From contig JAGPXD010000004.1 in assembly GCA_020746995.1 (NCBI GenBank), positions 3,410,001-3,474,000 on the forward strand: a DNA stretch of 64,000 nt, read 5' to 3'. The notes beneath the pieces are model-generated. The model saw nothing but the letters and a program-made list of their open reading frames with translations, ran no database searches and was not told where the DNA came from. The DNA is from Plectosphaerella cucumerina. Taxonomy: Eukaryota > Ascomycota > Sordariomycetes > Glomerellales > Plectosphaerellaceae. Each line of letters begins with the position of its first letter. The stretch's first letter is position 1. The translations under genes were made by a program, and so were the position numbers. Of the stretch, positions 20,167 through 31,707 are shown piece after piece.

Positions 20167-22367
20167 ATGGAGAGCCCCGAAGACACGGCGCAGGCGTCAG
20201 GATCGGATGCCGGGAGGCAGAATAAAACAAACTCGCAACGGGCTCCGCCTTCCTGCAAGCAGTGCCGGGCGCGCAAGGTCAGATGCGACAGGACCCATCC
20301 CCGGTGTCGCGCATGCACTCGGCTGCAGCTCCATTGCTCCTTTGGACGGCATTCCTCCAGCCCCGAACCTGAGATCTCGGACTCGGCGGAGCTAACCCAG
20401 GCGGGAACCAAGCGGAAAAGAGTGAGGCATGCCTGCAAGGCGTGTCGGGTCGTCAAGGCACGATGCTCCGGACAGTACCCCTGCGACAGATGCGCGGCCC
20501 GAGGCTGGCCTTGCGAGGACCTGGCAGGCTCTGGTGAGCTCGGGGGCACGCATCAGACGAATCTCGGCGGAGGGCCAGTAAACGCAATGCTGCTCGATGA
20601 CGGCGCATCTACCGGCCACATGACGACCCCAGGAACGGTTGCGAGCACCTTGGGGGCTGGAACGGACGTCACCCTCGATAAGGCGACAATCAGAGGGTAC
20701 ATCGACACATATTTCGAGACAACTAGCCGGTCTGCAGCCGCCATTTTGCACAAGCCGACAGTTCTTGCCGACTGGATCGCGGGAAGGCTGGACCAGACGC
20801 TGCTGAAGGCGATCATGGCAACTGGTCGCTACCGAGCTGAGCCGCACCAACATGGCCAGGCTATGGCGCGGCTCTGGATGCGAGAAATCCAGAGGGAGGT
20901 GCTGTCTCATGTTGCCAGAAACAACGCGACGCAGCTCCAGATCATGGTCCTGCTGGTGCAATTTCGGTTTGTCGCCGCCGACTTCGCCGAGGCGTGGAAC
21001 CTGCTGCCTCTGGCCGCCCGGCTGGTGTTCACCATGCGGTTGAATTATGAAGACGAGAGCCTCGACTCGGTAGCGCAGGAGACCCGCCGTCGGCTCGTCT
21101 GGGCCATCTACCATCTCGACCGGACGTTCTGCGGCGGCATCAGCGACCTGGCTGTGTGTCCGTCGGAGAGAATGCACGTTCGGCTGCCGTGCGATGAGCA
21201 GAGCTTCCAAAGGGGAGGGCAGTCGCGTGCGAGTTTCCTTGGCGACGAAAGCCCTCAGGACGGTATGGGTATGGACATGTATGCATTTCAGCTGAAGTTG
21301 CATCTGATCCGGGACCGTGTTCTGAGGTAATCGGTGGCCCGACATTGCGATGTACTGGCAGATGCTGACGAAGTGATAGCTACACCAAAAGGGTTAGAAG
21401 AACTGGCGACAGCCCGTCAACAACATACCCCGAGATGCAGGCGCTCCAGGCAGAGCTCGATCGCTTCGAACAGAGGCTTCCCACGGAGCTCAAGCTCAGC
21501 ACAGACAGGCTGATCCTGATGGCACACTCGACCGAGTCGACCAAGTACATCGGGTTGCACATGCACTGGATGCAGTGCCACTGTGATCTGTATCGCTTCT
21601 GCGTGCCTGGGCTCCGCGAGTCGGTGTCCAAGGAGGCACTCGCGGTCACTCCACCCGACTTTGTCGACTACTGCCAGCGGGCTTGCCTTGATATGGCGCT
21701 TCGGTTGTGTGATTTCTGGACCGAGATCGGCCGCCTGGAGCCGGGCGACGCATTTGGCGACGGGTTCCTTGCCATCTCTATCTATCAGGTCGCGCAGATC
21801 TGCCGACATCTGCAGGATCTGCTGCCGGCGCAAGGCGAGCGCTGCGTTGAGCGTGTCAAGCAGAAGTTGACAGAGGCGCTGAGACTAGCCGAGCCCCTGA
21901 AGGAGATCCTGGTTGGGTCACGAAAGTGCCTGAAAGACGCCGAGAAGGTGGTCGGATCTCTTGGCGAGGGTTCCATCGGCCGGTCGTCGAGGGCATCGAG
22001 CGTAGCCGACGAGGCGGCGCAAGGGCACATGCAATCCCGCCACGGTCTGCTACCGCGGGTCACCAGGAGCCAGCACGCGGCGGGCGGTGAGATTGGAGAC
22101 TCTGAGTCTTCGCGGCTGGATCTGTATCCGAGGGAGCCAGGGGACGATGCGGCACGCGCAATGCTGGACCTGGCCAACGCGGGGCAGGTGACGGCGGTCG
22201 TGGGAACGGCAGTCGTGGAGCCGGCGACGGTGGACGACCTGGTGCCGTGGGATCCATTCGACATGCAGATGAACGACTATTACAACCCAGAGCTGGGAGA
22301 GCTTCTGGCGTCCATGTCGGCGGGGGCGGATTTCCAGGACGACGTGTCGTCCGCGAGGTTCCAGTGA
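20167..22367 (+). CDS. Transcription factor with two tandem Zn2Cys6 clusters
   Basis: Two exons, 20167-21326 and 21380-22367 (53-nt intron); 715 residues. Two complete binuclear zinc clusters lie side by side: C30-x2-C33-x6-C40-x6-C47-x2-C50-x6-C57 and C90-x2-C93-x6-C100-x5-C106-x2-C109-x6-C116, joined by an acidic/Ser linker and a basic patch (TKRKRVR). Most fungal regulators of this class have one. A fungal_trans-type domain covers about residues 175-480 (DTYFETTSRSAAAILHKPTV, RRRLVWAIYHLDRTFCGG). The C-terminus is acidic with scattered aromatic residues (WDPFDMQMNDYYNPELGELL), typical of an activation domain. The next gene in the same direction is a phenol-hydroxylase-like monooxygenase 1.2 kb downstream, a plausible target. 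Nuclear location is assumed from the family. Confidence 0.9.
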
Positions 22368-23576
22368 GGGTCGCGGGCGGGTGCTCCTTCCAAGTTTTCC
22401 GGCATACAGCACCTGCCTCCTGCAGTGCCGAGAGATTCAGATGCTGGCTCTGTCGACCCAGGATGTTTCGGCACCAAAGATTATGTAATCTCACATCGGT
22501 CCTTTTGGGGACCTCTGGGAGCTTGGTGGTGTCGGATGGCAGCGAAAGGCAGGAGCGACCCTCGCTGGCGTTCCTTCAAGCTGTCGGCAGGTAGCGGGCC
22601 TAGAACCGAAATATGCCCCGCGGCGGAGGGGCCAGGGACAGAACTGACCAATGATAGGGCGTCGAAACGATGCGGCGCCGCGTGGGGAAGGAGTGACGCT
22701 GGAAATCAGCCCATTCTCACTCCACGAGCCTCGTGCGACGGGGTCATATCATGCCATTTTTGCGCCCGTGTCCCTGGGGTCCCGTCGCGACAATTCGACC
22801 GCCCGCTGGAATGGCGGCAGAGGCGGGGAGACTTTGTGACCGGATCGAACCATGCCGCCGGTTTCCAGATGACATCCCTCCAGATCAACCCAGTCGCATC
22901 TTGTCGACCCTGTCCCAGCAATCCGCGCCCGCGTTGCCCCCTCGGAAACCCAAGGCACTACTAAATCTTTCGCCCACCTCGTCGCCCGCCTGCCTCGGTC
23001 GCCGCCTCCGCCTCCGCTGCCGCCGCGCTGTCCTGTCCTGTCCTGAACCTCGTTGACCCTTGCTTACGGCTTGCCTCTGGTTCTCGCCGTCGCGCTGGGG
23101 ACGACCAACGGACAGGCCTTGTTCTCTGTCCGCCTCGCCTTGTCTCGCTGCCTCCGCTTCCCTTTGCTGCCGGACTGCATCAGCCGACTTGCCGCCGTTA
23201 CGACTCTGTGTTTGCTCTTTGCCCCTGCATCGCCTACATATCCACCCTCGATCAAAAGATCGGCCCACGACGCTCGTCGCCCACCATCGCGCGATTGAGC
23301 CTCCCCGAAACCCGATATCGAAAGTCCGCCTGTTCAGCGAGGAGACGCTGTACGCTGGGAGCCAAGCTCACCGCCTGTCGCGTGCGTCCAACGTCGTCCC
23401 GATCGACATTGCCTGAAACGACCTATTCCTGGCGGTTCATGCCACCCTGATATCCCTCGAAATCCACCTCCACGAACACCCGGTCGATGCGCCGTTGAGA
23501 ACCGAGACGCCAGACAAGCTTGAAAGAACGAAAATAAGCCATACCAAATCGCTCGACATAGCCCACGACCGACGAT
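22368..23576. other. Promoter region of FAD monooxygenase
   Basis: 1.2 kb without a supportable gene. An inverted GATCCGG core (CCGGATC, 22840-22846) is the same core as in the repeats at 20010-20060, but a single copy may be chance. A C/T-rich leader precedes the ATG. Confidence 0.5.
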
Positions 23577-25772
23577 ATGGCACCAGGTCCAGTCAAGTCC
23601 GAGGCCTCCATGGACGACCAGCGGAGCGGCGTCAACCGCCTCCAGGCCAACTTTGATAGCGCCGTCGACACCCTGACGCTGCTGCGCAGCTTGCCCGAAC
23701 CACCGATCGAAGCACAGGTGTGCGTCGTCGGCGCCGGTCCCGCAGGCCTCATGCTCGCGGCCAACCTTGGTCGCTTTGGTGTCAAGGTCGAGGTCATCGA
23801 CGACCGAGCCGACCAGACGCCAGTAGGCAGGTAAGCAGCAGCCTCCCCTTCCAAGCTTACCTACCTCCAAGCTGACACATAACCTCACAGAGCCGACGGA
23901 CTGCAGCCAAAGACGATCGAGACTTTCCGACAGATGCGACTGGCCCACCCGCTGCTTCAGCGCGGCGTTCGAGTATACGATATTTCCTTCTGGCGCAGCA
24001 CCGCTGAAGAACCGCTACGGAGACTGGGCAGGGAGGTCCACTACCCGCCGGTGATCGACGTGCTGGACCCTTATATTCTGCTGGTACACCAGGGCATGGT
24101 GGAGAGCCTTTTTATCGACGATTTGAAGAAGCGAGGCGTGGAAGTGCGGCGCAACACCGCCTTCGAGTCGTACAGCGTGCCGGAAAACAAGGCGAACCCG
24201 TTGCAGGTCAACTGCCGTGCCAATGTCACGCAGGATCGCAGGACTATCCTGGCCCAATACCTTGTCGGATGTAGGTCCCTCTTCCATGGCCATACCAACC
24301 CCCCTTACTGACATGCACAGGCGACGGTGCGCATTCCAAGGTGCGTAAGAGCATCCCAGACGCCCGCGCAATCGGTCTCTCTCAAGCCTCCATCTGGGGT
24401 GTTCTGGATGGCGAGCTGATTACCGACTTCCCCGACATCTGGTCCAAGACACTAGTCTACTCCCAAGAGTACGGATCAATCCTCATCATTCCCCGCGAAA
24501 GGAACATGACGCGCTTCTACATCGAGCTCAAGTCGAGCGCGAAGACGGACCGGAGGGAGCTGGGCCAGGAGTTCATCATGCGCCGGGCTAAGCAGATCAT
24601 GGCCCCCTTCAATGTCGACTGGAAGTACATTGAGTGGTTCGGAAGATACCAGATCGGCCAGCGCGTCGCCAGTCGATTCTGCGACGCACACTGCCGGGCC
24701 TTCCTGGCTGGTGACGCCTCCCACACCCACTCGCCCAAGGCCGCCCAGGGAATGAACACGTCGATGCACGACTCGTGGAACATAGCATGGAAGCTCAACC
24801 TGGCCGTCCGTGGCCTTGCGAAACCCGTGCTGCTGGAGAGCTACGAGGAGGAGCGGAGAAAGATCGCTCTGGACCTCGTCAACTTCGACTACGAGCACGC
24901 GAATAAGATCGCCGGCGGCGACGCCGTTGCTCTTTCTGAGAACTTCAAGACCAACGTCCGCTTCATCTCGGGCATTGGCGCTGAGTACGCAGAAAGCCCG
25001 CTCAACCGCTCCGACCCCCAGGCTATCCTGATGGGCGAAGCCCGGCCGGGCTGCCTGCTCCCGCCCGCCAAGGTCACTCGGTACATCGACTCAAACCCTG
25101 TCGATGTTCAGCTTGATATTCCCATGATGGGACAGTTCCGCATCTACCTTCTCATGTGGGACATCCAGGCATCTAATCCATTCCTGGAGACGTTTTGTCA
25201 CGCGATCGCCGGCGCCAACTCGTTCATCAGCAAGCTTTCGGGCGCTGCCAGCGCTTCGTACGCCGCGCAGCCCCGTCTGCCGTCTCCCGAGGACATCTAC
25301 CAGCGGCCAGAGCGCTACACTGCCGTCAGCCATCTCTTCACATTTGCTCTAATTAGTACGTTCATATCCCTTCCCATCCACGTCGCTCGTTACTGACTGT
25401 TGAACAGCCACCATGCCAAAGGATGATGTGGAGCTTGCAGACCTTCCTCCTCTTCTGCAGGACAGCAGATGGACCTTCTACCTCGACAACATTCCCGAAC
25501 AGGACACGCGAGGCAGCCTATGCACCAACAAATGGCTCGGCAGTCTCGGACCCGGTGAAGTGGCAATCGTCAACGTCCGTCCCGACGGATACGTCGGCTC
25601 GCTCGCCCGCTGGGACTCGAGCATCGATGATGCCGGCGAGGATGCCGCCAGGTGGCTGGACCGGTACTACGACGGCTTCCTCCAACTGCCCGGCACCGTG
25701 CCCAAATCGCCAGCGGAATCGGCCACGAGCGGAAACGCCGCGACCACCCCTACCCCTATGATGATGACCTAA
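23577..25772 (+). CDS. FAD-dependent phenol 2-monooxygenase-like enzyme
   Basis: Four exons: 23577-23830, 23891-24270, 24321-25355, 25408-25772; 677 residues, matching fungal phenol hydroxylases. The Rossmann dinucleotide fold is at ~48-75 (VVGAGPAGLMLAANLG), the DG motif at ~211 (CDGAHSK) and the GD motif at ~337-353 (FLAGDASHTHSPKAAQ), with the conserved GMNTSMHDSWNIAWKL helix after it. The C-terminal ~200 residues form the thioredoxin-like domain of this family (LLPPAKV..., then VNVRPDGYVGSLARW). Such enzymes use NADPH and O2 to hydroxylate phenols or related aromatics in the cytosol or peroxisome; the substrate cannot be told from sequence. It follows the tandem zinc-cluster regulator in the same orientation, which suggests pathway-specific control. 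The last exon is low complexity (Ser/Thr/Pro and four Met). Confidence 0.93.
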
Positions 25773-27165
25773 AGCGGAAAGGATAATGCAGAAGCATAAT
25801 TACAGCCTAATCCACCATATCTTTCACACCATGCGCGTACACTACCAGCGCAAGTACACACGCGGCTCCAGAGCGATCCCATATCTACACCCATTCTCTC
25901 AGTGACGCACCCTTACATATCCATCTTCGCATACATCGAGCATCCCGCACGGACCGCCGAGTGGCTGCAGCACGATCGCCGCTCCGGGGCCATCTCGAGG
26001 CCAGCCTTGGATGAGGCCTTCGCTCACAGAGGGCGCGGCTTGTGGGCAAACAAGCCTCGACGATGGCGACCTCGAGCTTCTGTAGCAGCGATGACAGAGG
26101 AATTACAATCACCGTTACATTTATGTCCAGTCGACAGGGTGATGAGTGGGAGTGCCAAATCGACCACGATATGTCATGACCCTGGGCACCAATTGACTAT
26201 TCACCAGTGTCCCACGCGAAAAGTTATCAGCCTCCCACGCCAAGACTCGATGTCCGCTGCAACATGTGTCGACGACACTTGCCCTACACTTTTCTATTTC
26301 CTGTCCAGTGATAATTGCTGCGGAGTCCGCTAAATATCTAGAGAGCAACTCCGCAAGTGAGAACAAAGAGACACCTCTTTCCGCAGGGGCAAGCATGAGG
26401 CTGATTATTATGCAGCCCCCGAGTCAGCCCCAAGCACACCGAATCTCCGTCATGTCGTCCCATTCCAGTGGTAGTATGTGATGAATCCCTACATTGGCGA
26501 GCAAGTCTGAAGTTGATGTCAAGATGACGGCCCTATCTGCAAAGAAGTAAGAGCATCAAGCTGATCATCATCCAGCTTCCGGAGCAGCCCTGCGCCTTAT
26601 ATGTGTACCCAAAGACAGTTTTTGTCTAAACCCACCATTCGGGTGAGGAAGCTTGCAGATGATGCCAAACCACGGCCCTCTCTACAGAGAAGTAAGGGCA
26701 TGAAGATGATCGTCACGCAACTCTTAATTCACCACTGAGCATGCCGCATCTAGCTGAGCCTTGTGATCGTCCGCACCTGCCACGCCGTCTTTGACCTCAC
26801 ATCCTTCCCAAAGAGGCGTCTCCTTCCATCAGAACATGTATACCGGTCCCGGATTTCCCGTCCTGTCCAGTCGCCCCGACGACCACGACAACATCAGACT
26901 AGCATGGACCGCCTCTGGCAGCATTTCCTAGAATGTCTTGCCATCATTAACTGCATCTGTCTGATTCACTGGACAGCGGACCCCCTCCGCATCCCAGACA
27001 CCACAGACTAGATGGTGAGAGTTTCGACAAAAGTCTAGTCGGGGGTTTCCTCCCACAACACCGTCGACACCACCCCTCAGATCACCACCACATCCTCCCC
27101 CTTCCGTCCACCACTGCAGGACAACACACACAAGCAACACTACAGGTCAGGTGCCTTCTGTCAAG
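25773..27165. other. Intergenic region with diverged repeats
   Basis: 1.4 kb with no gene. It contains the degenerate repeats listed next. Confidence 0.6.
26370..26720. repeat. Degenerate tandem repeat, about 150-bp spacing
   Basis: Three related blocks start near 26372, 26529 and 26674. Two share a GGCCCT core followed by AGAAGTAAG(A/G)GCAT and then GATGATC or TGATCATC-like sequence; the first is more diverged. The spacing is 157 and 145 bp. No terminal repeats or coding sequence were seen, so the origin is unknown. Confidence 0.45.
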
Positions 27166-28082
27166 ATGGCACCGGATAACCCGCAGCACCCGTATGGGCA
27201 TGATCCAATGGAGCCCAGGAGTGAGCACCAGGAGCAAGTCAGTACAGAATTTGCGGCTCGCACCGCACTTCAACGGGCTCAGTCGAGGCCTGGTGATGCT
27301 AACTCTCAGAAGGAATCGATGGATCCTCTGAACCCGCAGCAGTGGCAGCTTCTTCCAGGCCAGGCCACGCATCCGTCTCAACACCTCAGCCTGAACGGCC
27401 CTATTCAGCAGCCACAGCAGGCGATGCCTCCTCCGCTGCTGGGTCACCAGAACCTTTTCCCCCTTCAGCAGCAGCACCAGAACCCAGGCCTCTTTCAGCC
27501 ACTGCAGTATCAGACCTCGAACGAATCGTACCTGGGTTTTCAGCAGCAGCAGCCCCAGAACCCATTCCCCTCTCAGCAGCAGCAGAACCAGGACTCAGAC
27601 CTGTCTCCGTGGGAGCCGATCCGGACCTCGTTGCTCCATCAGGGGCCGCAGTACCAGACGTCGAGTCTCTTTGAGCAGCCAGAGCGACAGCACCGCCTCC
27701 GAAACCAACCGCAGCAGCAAGGTCGTCAATTCCAACCGCAGCAGCAACGTCTTCAAATCCCTCAGCAGCAGCAGCAAGGCCTTCAATTCCCTCAGCAGCA
27801 GCAAGGCCTTCAGCTCCCTCAGCAGCAGCAAGGCCTTCAACTCCCAAAGAAGAAGAAGAAGATGAAGCGTGTCCAGCAAAACCAAGAGCAGCAACAGATG
27901 ACACCCCTCCAACCCTCTGGATTCCAGAGTTCTTACCGCCAGTCGCCGCACCATTCCCAGGGCCTGTCGTATCAGCTTCAACCTCAGCAGAATCTCTTCC
28001 AGCCCGAGCCTCAGCAGAATCTCTTCCCGCCTCAGCAGCAGCCTCAGCATCTGCAGGGTCTCTTCGGCTTCCACTCTCAGCC

Positions 28083-28114
<32 letters not shown>

Positions 28115-30217
28115 TGCTACTTGGACGCCCAACGATGATGCAGACACAAACATTCACTGGAGGCGTGAAGAGGGCGTTCGAGGAAATCAATTCCGACGAC
28201 GAGACCCAGTCCGCCCAGGAGGTCCAGTCCGCCCAGGAGGCCCAGTCCGGCGACGAGGCTCAGTCCGGCGGCGAGGCCCAGTCTGATGGCAAGGTCCAGT
28301 CCGACCGCGAGGCCCAGCCAGATGAGGCGGCCCAACCAAATGAGGCAGCCCAGCCAAATGAGCAGAGCGAGAACAGTGCGGGCCTTCAGCATCAAGCTGT
28401 TGTGCAGTATCAGTCTGGCGGCGACGCATCGGTTCAGCTCCCTTTCGCGAGCTCACCGACAGCAAACCAGGCTATATTCCTGGACCAGCTCCCCGAAGAC
28501 GTCATCACCATGATCTTGACGTATCTTGACCATTGGGACTTCCTCAGCTGCCGCATGGTCTCCTCCACTATGCGTGCCACAATGGGCTCTTCTCAGCTCG
28601 CCCGACAGTTCCTTCGCACCAAGTTCCCTCTTTCAAGGGCGCTGGTACCGCTGACGGACTACGCCACACTGGTCAACAGGGCCAAGGCCGCGGAGATGGC
28701 TGCCAGGAAGGCTGGCGTTGAGATGGGCGAAGAAGCCCTTGATCTGGCTGCCCGTGTAAAAGCAGACTGGGCTTGTATCAAGAGCCAACCGTGGACAAGG
28801 TTTCTGCTTGATACTATCCGAAGGCAGCTGTCCATCGAGACTCGAACCTACTTCGAACTGAGGAAGATCGAAGCTCGAGGTGACGTCCACTGGTTCGTTC
28901 CTGTCGTTCCCTGGGGTTTGCCAGGCTTCACCCACTACTACGAAAGGTATGCAGGACGTCTCCATGGAGAAGGCACTTCTTCTTTTTCTTGAATCGTTAC
29001 TGATTTCACCACACAGGCACGCGGATCCGGCCTGGGCGTACGACCAGCACACAGGCATTCTTGTGTACTTCAGCCCAGAGAAGAAGGCATATGTTGCTGC
29101 CACTGTCACAGCTGGCATGGTCGGTCCCGAAGTTGACATTGGATTCGACGTGAATGGCCGTTTCATTCGGCGTGTCCGAATGACCCGAGGCGTTTTGGCG
29201 TTTGAGTGGGCACGGAATGCCTGTCTCATCTCTCCTCCCGCTGACCATGTTCATCAACACTCGGTTACGATCTTTGATCTCAAATGCGACGAGTCTGAAA
29301 AGATCCAGGTCACACCTCGGTTCTCGTGGGTCATCCGCCCAGAAGGCTTTATCATCGCGACAGAGGGAGAAGACACCTTCTTCAGCGCCCACAATGAGAC
29401 ACACTACGCCATCTACCTCTGCCTCAAGAATCGAGGCACGAAGCGCCGCAGTGGAGCGATCACGGAGACAGTCATTGTTTGGGACATCCGCCGCAGCGCA
29501 ACTCAGACATCTCCCGTCATCGTTCGGAACCTGGATCCCGGAGACAGAATCATGAAAGACGTCCGAAGCGGCTCAGAGGGAGGCCGACCGCGTTTCCTGC
29601 GCCTCCACATATCCCACTCGACTCTTGGGGCTGATGACTCGCTCAAGGGATACGTCTTCTTTCACCTGGAGCACCGTAACATGAGCGGCGTATACCACCA
29701 AGTCTCGTCAATTGGCCTGCCCCTGGATGAAGACGGCGAAGTCTGGGCAAACAAATGTGCCAAACCATGCCACCAGCCAACTCCTAGAGATCACCGGCAC
29801 ACAGAGAGGGCTCCCGACTGGCCCGGATGGGCGCCGCACTGGCGTCACTGGGTCTGGAATCATCATAGCCCTACTGCGGGTTCCAAAAATCTCCCCAACA
29901 TGTTCGAGGTCGCCAACGTGCACAACGTCGCGGCCGGCGTTTCCATGAACATCACATGGAAGAAGATGGAAACGGGCGTCCGAATCGAGCAGTTCAATGG
30001 TTACACGATCGATCCTGCCAGAGAATCCCTTTATCGTTCGATGGAGCGCCTCAACATATTTGGCCGCTGGCGTCCTTGCATCAGACAAAGTGATTACATC
30101 ATGCCGGGGGAGGACCAATGGGACGACGTCTTCCATGGAAGGTTCGTGGTCTTCGGAGATGAGACGATGCTGATCGGCGAGGGCCTGGATGGAAGTATTC
30201 AGATCATGACCCTGTAA
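27166..30217 (+). CDS. Large F-box protein with glutamine-rich N-terminal region
   Basis: Two exons, 27166-28946 and 29017-30217 (70-nt intron); 993 residues. Residues ~1-330 are glutamine- and proline-rich, with internal tandem units and a pure Q10 run at ~307-316. Residues ~348-402 hold nine six-residue repeats of QS(x)xxE type. An F-box follows at ~438-480 (LDQLPEDVITMILTYLDHWD, then CRMVSSTMRATM). The remaining ~500 residues form a beta-rich region with many Trp, similar to the substrate-side regions of other fungal F-box proteins; I do not recognise a named domain. The likely role is substrate selection for an SCF ubiquitin ligase, with the Q-rich tail possibly driving self-association; the latter is speculation. 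The start is the ATG at 27166; an upstream GTG does not count. An internal basic patch (PKKKKKMKR) may be a nuclear signal. Confidence 0.85.
27721..27849 (+). repeat. 27-nt coding minisatellite (Gln-rich, GLQxPQQQQ)
   Basis: Units start at 27721, 27748, 27778, 27805 and 27832; the unit at 27748 has one extra CAG. The last three are nearly identical, which suggests recent expansion. Confidence 0.8.
28084..28113 (+). repeat. Pure (CAG)10 microsatellite encoding Gln10
   Basis: Ten uninterrupted CAG codons in the N-terminal region of the F-box protein. Confidence 0.95.
28207..28368 (+). repeat. 18-nt coding tandem repeat (QSxxEx hexapeptide)
   Basis: Nine units with period 18, beginning with CAGTCC and later CAGCCA. 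They encode acidic hexapeptides just after the Gln-rich part and before the F-box. Confidence 0.85.
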
Positions 30218-31707
30218 GCAGGGCTTTCTGGCCACAAGCAAGGTGTGCATGGGAAGCAAGACAGGGTTTGACGAGTCACAGGAGGAATGGAGGATGAAGT
30301 GCCATGAGGCACAACCAGATGGCATTGAGCCGGGACAATGATTGTATGAGTAGACAGGTAGTTGTAGTATAGAAGATAAGCCCCGCTAGAGTGGCACCCA
30401 AAAACACCAGGTCTCATCATGGGGTAAATCTTTGATGGCCATGAGGCTAGGTATTCTCATGCCCCAGATGGAGAAGAATGCAGAAAGATGTGCACTTCTA
30501 CCCAGCCATCTCGAATGATGTCTAGAATATGGGAGACATCTCTCTACGAGTAAACACCAGCAATTAAGCCCATGTGTCAAGGGTTAAATAGAAGTTGACA
30601 CGTCGGCAATCATCTGAGGACACCCAGTTCGCTTCGAAGACGGATGAAGTGTTGCCTGCCCGGTGGTGGAGGTCTGGGACAGTGCGTGAGGAAAGGGGTG
30701 CCTCGATTACCGCACGGTGTTCTGTGGATGTTTGGTGGGCCGGCCTGAAAAGCGACTCCATTTTGAGGTGACGTTACAGCCGCTGTTCAGGTTTTCAGCA
30801 TTGCTGTGATCTGCTGGGCAGTCAGTTTATATCATTGTGCTGGGTGTCCCTGGTAACTTGCATACCTATTTTTCCATCTCCGCAGTGCCATCTCCCAAGA
30901 ATCACTTTGGGATAGGTGCGTTGTACAATTGCATCGGAACAACTGAGATTGTGGTGGTTATTTTCCGTTTGAAGAAATCAGGCAAGATGCGGGACCTACA
31001 TTCTGCTTCATGTGATCGTTCATTCCCTTTGTTCTGACATCCAGGCTTCTTGAAGGCCACTCTTCGATGCTGGCTCGACTTCTCCAGCCATGGCAGTTGA
31101 TGCGGCACAAGTCGTCGGTCGAAAGGCAGCTTACCCCAAAGGTCCAGCAGTCCTAGCGTGCCACCAGGCACTTCCCCGCCCTGGAGAGATCGAGAGATGA
31201 GGTTCCAGGCGGAGGGGCGGGGTTGGGACGGATGCTACCAGCGCCTGGAGTACCCCCACAAAAGCCCCGTGCCCCTCACGATCGTCGGCTGAAGCAACAG
31301 TAGCATCTATGCTGTAGTGGAGTCCATGGCATGGAGGGTGCGATGGAGCCAAGACAAGAAGTCGATTGTGGCAGACGTTCCTTCTCGGAGACCTGTATCT
31401 TTCTACATTCCGCTCGGCCGAGAGAATCGGGTGTCTAGGTCGAACAGGAAATTGAATCTTGGTGGTTTGAACAGTCTGTGCACGACGTTCCATCGAAGAT
31501 GTTGACCAAGCCTCGAACATTGTACGAGTTGCCCAAGTTTGTCTTTTCTCTAGACGGCTTTTTCAACCCGGGCTGTCTTTTGAAGAAGAAGGCATTCCTT
31601 TGACGTGATGTCGTCCCCAAATATTGGAAGTTGCAAGAATCCTGTCAGGACAAACCCTCGGCCCTGTAATCTTCCAAGTTGCCTTTCTGACCCTCACGAT
31701 TGCAAAC
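30218..31707. other. Intergenic region
   Basis: 1.5 kb between the Gln-rich F-box gene and the hexokinase-like gene. Only short frames without coding character; no element recognised. Confidence 0.6.

Noticed and set aside
20392..21345. 317-codon minus-strand frame over the tandem zinc-cluster gene
   Set aside because: Antisense shadow; composition follows codon bias of the real gene.
22885..23268. 127-codon minus-strand frame before the FAD monooxygenase
   Set aside because: Arg/Gln/Glu-rich translation of a C/T-rich leader; no domain.
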